Shown here in pieces: positions 23,083 through 31,342 of a stretch of DNA of 31,342 nt (position 1 is its first letter; the number at the start of each line of letters is the position of its first letter). The notes beneath the pieces are model-generated. The model did no database searches and was not told where the DNA came from. It was given only the letters and a program-made list of their open reading frames with translations. The position numbers were made by a program, and so were the translations under genes. Source of the stretch: Plakobranchus ocellatus (taxonomy: Eukaryota; Mollusca; Gastropoda; Plakobranchidae); NCBI GenBank assembly GCA_019648995.1, contig BLXT01007728.1:832652-863993 (forward strand), written 5' to 3'.

Positions 23083-24230
23083 CATCATCATCTTGCTCTT
23101 GGTCATGATTTTTGTTTTCTCAGAACTTATGTCTATGCTATAGTCTGATGAGGCCTTTTCTATATGGTTTTCCATATTTGTGAGCTCTTATTTACTACCA
23201 GCAATGCCTTCGATGTCATCATCAAAGCAAAGGTTTGTGATGAGTCTTCCTCTAATGCTTAAGTTCCTTCGTGTTGTTCGAGGGCATCAGTCATGATTTT
23301 CTCCAGAAATATGTTGAAGGGAGTAGGTGAGAGCAGACAACTATGGCGGACTTCGAGTGTTATTAGAGACCAGTCTCCAGTGTTGTTCTAATAAAAGACT
23401 GCATTAGCGGCTTTGCCATAGAGACTCTTTATGACCTTTGATGATGTACAGGTTCATAGCTGCCCACAAAATTGAGATTTTATCGAAAGCCTTGCTTTTG
23501 TAAAATTGATGAAGACACGGTAAAGCTCCTCTTGGTGTTGTGAATACTTTTCACTAGATGTTAAAGATATTTTCTTTGGCATTTCAGCCTGCTTCCTCTT
23601 CAGCAATAATTTGCTCTTCTTGTGCTTTGAGCATATAGAGGATCATTTTCCGCATATTACTCTGTTGGGTGACTGATGAGGCTGATGGTTTGATAATTGC
23701 GACATAATTTTGAATTGCCTTTCTTTGGTAGCGCAATCATCAGTGTCCAGAGTCATGGCCATTCTTCTGTCTACCAAATTTTGTTGCAGATCTGATGAAG
23801 CATATCCATTGCTGACACTCCTCTGCTATAACTAATTCTGCTAGAATGTTATCAAAACCTGCCGATGTTCTTAGTTTCAGCGATTTAACTGCCGCGACAA
23901 TCTGTTCCCTTTACAGTGTCTGACGATTGAGGAACATTTAGTAAACTTTCATGATATATAACTCTGAACAACATTCTATCCATCTGTCCATTATAATTTG
24001 TTTCTCTGTGAGGCATTTTCCTTCTTCGTTCTGGGTTGTTGTTCGGGCCCGTTTAGTATATTTTGTGAGATCTTTCGCAGTCTGATAGGCCTTTTAGACT
24101 ATTGTTGATTTGGAGGCTGCTTCCAATTTCATCATAAAGTTATAGGGGTTTTTGGGAAAGGATAAAACCTTTGTTGGTTGACTGCTGCTTCTTAATAGGA
24201 GAACAGGCGCATTGGTTCTCCTCCATTTCC
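23083..24230 (-). mobile_element. decayed non-LTR retrotransposon (LINE) reverse transcriptase fragment
   Basis: Translated in shifting minus-strand frames it gives, 5' to 3': AYQTAKDLTKYTKRARTTTQ, EGKCLTEKQIIMDRW, IVAAVKSLKLRTSAGFDNI, ALPKKGNSKLCRNYQTISLI, EEQIIAEEEAG, VRHSCLLSPTPFNIFLEKIM, ITNLCFDDDIEGIAG, and DISSEKTKIM. These follow the order of the RT domain of the endonuclease-reverse transcriptase LINEs common in molluscs: K.GKSAG.D, LPKKGN, ISLISHPSK, AEEQAGFR, VRQGCLLSP, FADDI. Many stops and frameshifts occur and the catalytic FADD reads FDDD, so it is inactive. The endonuclease domain is not seen; the fragment is 5' truncated. The patch is richer in GC than its flanks. Confidence 0.85.
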
Positions 24231-24299
24231 GAAATCTCTAACATGTAGCTTCAAGTGCTATAGCCCGGGATCTTGCATCAACAGGCATACTAAACCGTG

Positions 24300-24665
24300 T
24301 AAGAGGATGATATTAAAATAGCATCATTCGGCGTAACTTCAAGATGGGGCGACCGACCTGGGCAGAGAAAGCTCTAAGATGAACTTAACGAATACGTGTT
24401 CAAGGCGAGCCACTAAGTAACGGGGAATATCGACTGTGATCTGTCATAGAATGGGATGGGCTCCGCCAAGCGACATGCCTTTGCCTAAGACACGCAAACG
24501 AGAATGACAACGAGAGGAATAATGCTGACCCGGTCGTCGCCAGGCTCAAGGACAGCTTCTTCCGATGGTAGGAACCAAGAGGACGTGAGGGGAAAATATG
24601 CCACTGGTGAAACAACCGAAACCATCCGTGCCATAGACAACATCACATTGGCATTTGGTAAGTAA
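24300..24665. other. GC-richer segment next to the LINE, possibly another retroelement fragment
   Basis: Base composition changes from AT-rich to balanced here. A plus-strand frame reads RPGQRKL*DELNEYVFKASH*, faintly like the GRP-KLRYKD tail after a LINE reverse transcriptase, but it is broken by stops. It could be part of a second element in opposite orientation or of a composite insertion. I do not recognise it firmly. Confidence 0.3.
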
Positions 24666-26694
24666 GAACTTAGAGGTTAGAGGGAAATACAAATGGAACA
24701 TACTTGGTCTCTGTAAGATTAGAGAGAATAACTTCGGAGAAGTAACAACTTAAAAAGGCCGCAGGTTTTACTTCAGTAGAAGTGAAGATATCCATTAACA
24801 CCGGGTTGGGATAATAGTTCATATATAATGTAAATATGTCGCATTGGCGTGTTTTGTCGCTGTAAATTTTAAAAATCACTTTTTTTTCTCGCTTGCCATT
24901 TTTCTCCAACATGATATAAAAGTTAATTGAAAACTTAATTGAGAAGGTTTTTTGATAAACTTTATTCTGATTCTCTTAAGAATTACTGTGTAAAAAGAAT
25001 GATTACTTTGCTTCGAAATTTAGGCTTTTGAGTCCGATCTGAGCTCATCAGGCGGATTTCGGGTGACCACTTTCAGTTCTTCTGCCTTTTTCAATTTGAA
25101 ATCTATTTTCCCACATGTAACTTCAGAAAAAAACCCCCAACAAACTAACTTTTAAAGCCTCTCTGCAGCTTTGATATGTTTAATATGGGTCTATAATGAA
25201 CTTCTTAGACCCAAACATTGTACAGATTATAGGTCTTGATCCAACGGAAATTCGGTATTGTTTACTTTTGTGTCCCATCTCGGTGAAACGATGTGACAGA
25301 CATGTTAAAGGTCACTGAAAAATTGACGTCATCACTGGAATTTACCCCCTGGTTTATATCTATACGTTTTGCTTATTTTACAGCTTCTCTCTTTCTAATA
25401 AAAAAAAACAAACAAAAAAAAACCAGCACCATTATTCGTGTAATTAAAATCGGAATAATAGTATACCATTCAACATCAGCAGCAGTAGTAGCAGTATTAA
25501 TTTGAATATTATTGAAAAACTTCATACTATTTAGTGATTCAACACTAACAAATCAACTTGTGAAAGTAAAGTTTCAAAAAACAATAAGTTTTAATTTTCT
25601 ATGTGGTTTGAACATTTTATACAAATCCAAGAATATCATCAAAATGGCAGGCACCACTGTTTAGGTTATTAAAAAAAAAACAAAAACAAAAAAAACCAGT
25701 TGAAAATAACCTGTGCAACAAAACACAAACAAATGTTTAGATATAGGGCAAATAAATGTTTAATGTATATATCAATGGATAAGATAATAAGATAAACATT
25801 ATAACAATTGTACGGTTTCCTTAACAAATCGCCATTTTGCTATAATGAATTCTATTTGACGTCGAGGATATACGCATGTATGTACGCTCTCGGCATGTCA
25901 AGGATAAATACACTACTTTTTTTTCTGAAAGCAACCTAGTAAAAAAAATGTGGAAAATGTAAAAACAAAATCTAAAACAGTCAATAACTAATTCAATAGA
26001 AAAAAAAGAATTTGATCTAGTCTCGTTTTAATATTTTTCTTAAGCAAAACATTGATAAATATTAATCAAACAAAAAAACATTGACTGCGAGTCCATAAAT
26101 GTTAAGAACGACAACTCTAGAAATCTATCTGCTAGCACTAGCAATACTTTCACTCACTGCTTTAAAGTTTACGTTCTATTGCCAGTGCTAGTGTTGATTG
26201 TGTTCACCGCAGCTTAGATCAAGGTGATAGGAGCTAAATGACATAGATCAGTAAGCAGTTTGATGAACATCACTTCTCAGAAAAGCTTTGAAAATTCTAA
26301 GAAAATCATAATCTAGGAGGTCTAGATTCTAGATCTAGATCTAATCTAGATACTTTACTTCCAGAGACTCTAGATCTAGATCTAGATCTTACTCTGAGTC
26401 TGTGCCTGGCCTCCTACATATGTGTGGGATTTTGAGAAAGACTTTACTTTTTAACTCTTGATTCGGGTTCTTGATTTAGATCTTGACCGAAGCCCTTCGT
26501 TGCTCCTTGACTACTTGAGTACACCATTCTCTGTGCAAGAGCGGTATATATCCTAATCAAAACTGATTAGAATAATTGTCTTTAAATGTGGACATGGATC
26601 TGCATAATGATAAATGACTATTCGGGCATAGGTCCTCCAAAACCATAATAAGAAAAAATTTTATATGGACACAGGTCCATCTAATGTTAGTCAT
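24666..26694. other. AT-rich intergenic DNA, no gene seen
   Basis: Short uninformative frames only. It contains a hairpin, CTAGCACTAGCAAT (26132-26145) against ATTGCCAGTGCTAG (26178-26191), and a CTAGAT-rich patch at about 26320-26390. Confidence 0.5.
26320..26390. repeat. TCTAGA/AGATCT low-complexity patch
   Basis: Repeated TCTAGATCTAGATC and related strings, for example at 26327-26342 and 26371-26389. Similar degenerate motifs recur at 20790-21140. Confidence 0.75.
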
Positions 26695-27177
26695 CGCAGT
26701 GGCTGCCCGTACGGGACCGTACGAGAAGAAAATTATTCGTACAGTTGGCTAGAACTGATCAGCGCTTCCACTTCCGGAGACCAAACTCCTTTTTCTCTGT
26801 CCTGATTTTTTTTTTTTTTTTTTGCTATGTTCTTTTCTTTTGTCTTTCCTTGTTGTCACAAACCAAAATCATCATCATCATCATCATTATTGTTTTTTGT
26901 TAGTATTGTTATTAAATACACTGTTTTCTTAAGTCTGAAACCAAATAAACACAGTAACCTCCAACAATCGCCTGAGGTTAGATTTAGAAGAGGCGAGAAA
27001 AGCTAAAACCAGCTTAGCCTCATCTAACGCTAGATGTAGCCCAGGCTGAGTACATTTCCCAGAGTATTATGAAAGGAGAGGCTGGCTCGCTGCCTAGCAT
27101 AGGACTAGCCTGGTGCATAGTGAGATGACTGCACTCGGTGGAGTCAGTGCAGTCCGACGCAGTTTGTGTGTAAGTAT

Positions 27178-27232
27178 GAGAGAGAGAGATAGAGATGGAG
27201 GGGAGAGCAAGACAGAGAAAGAGTTAGAGAGT
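27178..27232. repeat. GA-rich simple repeat inside the TIR element
   Basis: AGAGAGAGAGATAGAGATGG-type purine tract. Together with the (TG)n near 27500-27530 and the CT-rich tract 27640-27795 it makes up much of the element interior. Confidence 0.8.
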
Positions 27233-27639
27233 TACTTGTGTATATGTAAGCGCGAGCGTGAATAAAGTGTCAGGAAAGTATCATGCTGGTGTTTAACACA
27301 CAATATGGCCAACTTCTCCTATACCAAAAAACAAAAAATTATATGTGTTTAAGTAAAAAAAATGTATTTGATTGAAAATACCTATTTTTGGAACCAAATT
27401 TCCTTTTCCTTTTTTTTGTTTTTTATTTCCCTTTTTTAACCTCTGATTTTCTTTCAAAAATGAAATACCCTATGAAATGAAACGCTGGGCCTAACGTGTG
27501 GGTGTGTATGCGTGAGTGTGTGTGTGTGTGATGGATAACTGATTTTCCCTCAAACATATTAACAAGACCTAGCCCAAACCAGCATCAACAAAGGCCCCAT
27601 TGGCAAAAATCAATGGTGAGAGTACAGAGCTATTGCTTT

Positions 27640-27795
27640 CCTTCTCTCTAATTGTTACTCTCTCTACCTTCTCTGTTTCCATTGCAACCTATCCTCATCC
27701 CTCCCTCTTTTACTGCCCCCTCCCTCTTCCCACCCTTTTCTCCATCACTCTTTCTTTATCTCTCTCCATATCTCCCTCTCCCTCCTTCCCCAGAC
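27640..27795. repeat. CT-rich low-complexity tract
   Basis: Pyrimidine-rich (TCTC, CCCTC, TTCC units). Open frames across it are Leu/Ser/Pro artefacts. Confidence 0.85.
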
Positions 27796-27913
27796 ACTGC
27801 CGTACGAATAGAAAATTTTCTTCTTGTACGGTCCCGAGCGTTTTGTTTCGCTGCTAAGAGCGTACGAATAGAGTATTTTCTTCTCATATGGTACCATACG
27901 GGCAGCCACTGCG

Positions 27914-28940
27914 TTAAATCCTACATGCAGGGGACTATATAGTATTCACACATAAATAAAATAAACCTAGAATTATAGCCCACACATAATGATAATATCC
28001 CTTCAAAAACCTCTAGCCCGGAACCAGGTACTAGGAGATACTAGGAGGTTGTGTCATTTAGTTACACAGAATTGAGGCAAATTATTGTTTATGGCTTCCA
28101 TCCTTTCATCCCAAATCCCATCTTCTCCTGCTCAACTCCACCTTTCTTCAGGTTATTTAGCGCTTCATTGTCATTTTGTTTTTGCATGTTTGTATTTGTT
28201 GAGTATAAGTTATGCAGCATTCACAGGCTCATCAATGCTACACAACAGTACTACACAATTTTTTGTCTTACCCATAAAAGCATAAAAAAAGTGAGAGGAA
28301 AGAAAAAAAAAACTTTCCCCCATACCTGTTTGATAGTTTTATTGGGCCAAGCAACTTGAAGTAGCCTGAACTTTGAAATAGAGGACTCTTACTCTACCAG
28401 CTTTTTCATACTTAGCTCACTGCCAACCAAAAGTCTGAGTTTGGTGGGACATGAATTATTAAATCATGTAAATCGCTCCTCAAGTACATTTGTATTTCAG
28501 TCTGTTTAGACAGTGCCTACCTCAGTTTGGGTGGAAGCCAATCTCTGCTAAAGAAATGGCTAAGAAAACAGTGCAGCAAAAAGAAAAAAAATATAAACAA
28601 ATAATTAAAACTGATCTTTGGTACGCCTATATTTCTGCCGACCTAATGACTAGATCTAAATTCTTTAAAATCTATGCCCTTTTCAATGCACTATCTGCCT
28701 AACTTAATAAGTTAATGTAAATTAAAACTACCATTGGTTGGATCTAGAGTAGGTGACACATTTATTACTCTAGCACTTAAAAATTGCATAGCAATGTACA
28801 AATCTATGTTTATACTCATAATTTTCTTTTATTTGGGCTTTTAAGCGTCTTTGACATGTAGGTATTGACCAAGGAAAGTACTAAACACATGATAAATGCA
28901 AACCAACAGAGTTTGACCATGTGTGCTCAGCACAGAATGT
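27914..28940. other. AT-rich DNA between the TIR element and satellite, no gene seen
   Basis: Frames of 66-102 codons are present but show no domain, no splice context and poor composition. TACTAGGAG occurs twice near 28030-28047. Confidence 0.45.
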
Positions 28941-29043
28941 GAGAAACTGCATTTCAATCATGTCAGCCTAATGAGATTGTGTCAATGTGAGGATTATTGC
29001 GAGATACTGCATTTCAATTATGTCAGCCTAATGAGATAGTGTC
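28941..29043. repeat. 60-bp-spaced direct repeat at the satellite border
   Basis: GAGAAACTGCATTTCAATCA... at 28941-28983 recurs as GAGATACTGCATTTCAATTA... at 29001-29043. About 40 of 43 positions are identical. It is not obviously part of the 182-bp satellite. Confidence 0.88.
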
Positions 29044-29099
29044 GCTATTGCAAGAATGACATATATATGGGTCAAAATCAGAATTGGCGTCCACCTTTT

Positions 29100-31170
29100 G
29101 TGACATATGGTAAAAAATTCAACCATAACTGATTTTATTGAAACTGTCACCATATATAACTTGATGTATGGGCTTCTAGTATTAGTCAAAATCAATGTCT
29201 TATTCCGCCCATGTGAAAAGTTAGAGCCATCATAAATAGTAGGACTGTGTACGTTACTCGTAACACCGTCACACATAGAATTAAGGTATATTGTAACAAT
29301 AACATGAGATAAATCCACAAAAACCGCTCTGAAGACTAAAGGGTGGCTTAGCACAATCATTTAAACACAGATTTATTCGCTATAACAGAGCTAAAGCTGG
29401 ACAGAGAACAGTTAGTTCAACTGTGTACGTTATGTAACACCAAAGAATTTAGTACTGCTACAAACTTTAAAATTTACAAGAAAAACTTAATTATTATACC
29501 AAAAGAAACGTCCATGGCATTGTACAAATATTATTTTCTCAATATGTACAGAATAGATTTATAAACCATGAAAACACAACGCTGGCAAACACAAAAACTC
29601 TCTGAAAGGAGTACGTTATGTAGCACCAAATTTCTGAAACAAGATAACAGTGCTCTTGAAAGCATCTGTAACATAAAACTGATAAGGAATTTCGTTGAAA
29701 TTGTCACCATCATTACCTTAATGTATGAGCTAATTGTACTCATCAAAATCAATGCCTTATTCCATCTATAGAACAATAATAAATAAGAAGACTGTGTACG
29801 TTACTTGTAACACCGTCACACATTAACTAAGGAACATTCTAACAGAAACATGGGATAAATCCACAAAAAGTGGTCTGGAGCCAAGGGGTGTCTTAGCACA
29901 ATCATTTAAACACAGATTTATTTGCTGTAACATAGCTCAAGGTAGACAGAGAACAGTTAGATCAACTGTGTACGTTATGTAACACGAAACCATTCAATAT
30001 TGCTACATGCAGTTTAAAATTTACAAGACAAAATTTGAGCATCATGCAAAAAGAAACGTCCATGGCATTATACAGCGTTATTCTAGTATTAGTCAAATTC
30101 AATGTCTTATTCCGCCCATGTGAAAAGTTAGAGCCATCATAAATATTAAGATTGTGTACGTTACTTGTAACACCGTCACACATGAAATTAAGGCATATTG
30201 TAACAAAAACATGAGATAAATTCACAAAAAAAAAAAAAACGCTTTGAAGACCAAGGGGGGGCTTAGCACAATCATTTAAACACAGATTTATTCGCTATAA
30301 CAGAGCTAAAGCTGGACAGAGAACAGTTAGTTCAACTGTGTACGTTATGTAACACCAAAGAATTTAGTACTGCTACAAACTTTTTAAAAGTTACAAGAAA
30401 AACTTAATTATTATACAAAAAGAAACGTCCATGGCATTGTACAGATATTATTTTCTCAAAATGTACAAAATAGATTTATATACCATGGAAATACAACGCT
30501 GCAAACACAAGAACTCTCTGAAAGGAGTACGTTATGTAGCACCAAATTTCTGAAACAAGATAACATAGTGCTGTTGAAAGCATCTGTAACATAAAACTGA
30601 TAAGGAATTTCGTTGAAATTGTCACCATCATTACCTTAATGTATGAGCTATTTGTACTCGTCAAAATCAATGCAGTATGCCATCTATAGAGCCATAATAA
30701 TTAATAAGACTGTGTACGTTACTTGTAACACCGTCACACATTAACTAAGGCACATTCTAACAGAAACATGGGAGAAATCCACTAAAAGCGGTCTGATGCC
30801 AAGGGGTGTCTTAGCACAATGAATTTGACACAGATTTAGTTGATGTTACACAACTCAAGGTTGACAAAGTAAACTTAGATCGACTGTGTACGTTACGTAA
30901 CACGAAACCATTCAATACTGTTACATACAGTTTAAAAAATTTACAAGAAAAACTTAAGCAAAAAGAAACGTCCATGGGATTGTACGGATATTATTTTCTC
31001 AAAATATACAGAATAGATTTATAACATAAAATTAAAATGCTTGCAAACACAAAAACTCTCTGAAAGGAGTACATTATGTAGCACCAAATTTCTGAAACAA
31101 GATAACATAGTGCTTTTGAAAGCATCTGTAGCATAAAACTGGAAAGAGATTGTGTTGAAATCGTCACCGT
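29100..31170. repeat. ~182-bp satellite array with five-monomer higher-order repeat
   Basis: The core GTACGTTAY.TGTARCAC occurs at 29249, 29425, 29611, 29796, 29970, 30156, 30340, 30527, 30714, 30888 and 31069: spacing 174-187 bp, mean 182. Flanks sort the monomers into types: T1 (...GTAACACCGTCACACA), T2a (...CACCAAAGAATTTAG), T2b (...CACGAAACCATTCAAT) and T3 (...TAGCACCAAATTTCTG). The order is T1-T2a-T3-T1-T2b twice, then T3, giving a higher-order period of about 907-918 bp (for example 29249 to 30156 and 29796 to 30714). A degenerate partial monomer leads in from about 29100. Similarity fades by about 31170. Confidence 0.9.
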
Positions 31171-31342
31171 CTACCACGGGGAAAAAATATGACTCTCTAA
31201 TTGGATCTTGTAGATCTTAATCTAAATCTTAACGTAAGTTATGAATCACAAGAAAACATACGCATTTGACATCTAACAATAAATCACCACTGGCGCGTCG
31301 AATTAAGAAAAAATCAGCTAGTGGTATTGGTATTTGTTCAAT
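31171..31342. other. right flank of the satellite
   Basis: Unique-looking AT-rich sequence. No gene or further satellite core is visible before the window ends. Confidence 0.5.

Larger units (their letters stand above)
26695..27913. mobile_element. non-autonomous DNA-transposon-like element with terminal inverted repeats
   Basis: The left end CGCAGTGGCTGCCCGTACGG (26695 onward, similarity to about 26742) is matched in reverse at the right end by ATACGGGCAGCCACTGCG (ending 27913). The outer 17 nt are identical and the similarity extends through GAGAAGAAAAT and ATTCGTAC to about 50 nt. A second copy of the right terminal module lies just inside at 27801-27840, exactly 60 bp away. The 1.2-kb interior has no transposase frame, only simple sequence. 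No target duplication could be identified, so the superfamily is left open; a CAGTGGC terminus would fit hAT. Confidence 0.7.

Noticed and set aside
26695..27913. Assignment of the TIR element to hAT
   Set aside because: CAGTGGC termini fit, but no 8-bp target duplication was found on either boundary choice.
27600..27942. Plus-strand frames rich in Ser, Leu and Pro
   Set aside because: They cross a CT-rich tract and a transposon end; there is no protein-like signature.
28051..28359. 102-codon plus-strand frame
   Set aside because: It has an aromatic/Cys-rich composition, no homology that I recognise and no splice context.
1..31342. tRNA genes, rRNA, CRISPR arrays, bacterial operons
   Set aside because: No box A/B pair with a cloverleaf, no rRNA-like block and no regularly spaced short repeats with unique spacers were seen. 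The spliced gene marks the DNA as eukaryotic.

Overview
This window is eukaryotic nuclear DNA, most likely from an invertebrate and plausibly a gastropod mollusc. It is strongly AT-rich with many A/T homopolymer runs. Its one recognisable gene is split by nine GT-AG introns. The rest is repeats: a decayed LINE of an endonuclease-reverse transcriptase type common in lophotrochozoan genomes, TCTAGA-rich low-complexity patches, a piggyBac remnant, an unclassified TIR element and a satellite array. The host assignment is inference; no sequence here proves the species.

The left two-thirds (about 5.3-20 kb) holds the complete coding sequence of a GTPBP1-type translational GTPase on the minus strand. 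I reconstructed ten coding exons (19921-19811, 18512-18404, 17833-17653, 17407-17161, 13056-12961, 12640-12402, 11607-11463, 11263-11081, 9200-9065, 5916-5321). Every junction has GT/AG and the phases close exactly, giving 2043 nt (680 residues plus stop). All GTPase motifs are intact. A non-coding 5' exon probably lies upstream, because an acceptor-like site sits at 20001-20000. Positions 1-5320 are downstream or 3' UTR sequence with a ~147-bp tandem duplication and no gene.

The introns carry insertions. Intron 9 (5917-9064) contains a 0.7-kb internally deleted piggyBac-like element whose transposase start is still readable, and a 248-bp foldback element with 37-nt arms. Intron 4 (13057-17160) holds small tandem duplications and two GC-richer islands of unknown identity.

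The right third (20-31.3 kb) shows no protein-coding gene. It contains microsatellites (one a 46-nt perfect palindrome), a minus-strand LINE reverse transcriptase relic (about 23.08-24.23 kb), a 1.2-kb TIR-bounded element with a duplicated right end (26.7-27.9 kb) and a satellite array (about 29.1-31.17 kb). The array is the most unusual structure seen: eleven copies of a GTACGTTA..GTARCAC core spaced 174-187 bp (mean 182 bp), arranged as a five-monomer higher-order repeat of about 0.91 kb. Most cores contain a small palindrome resembling PAR-bZIP sites.
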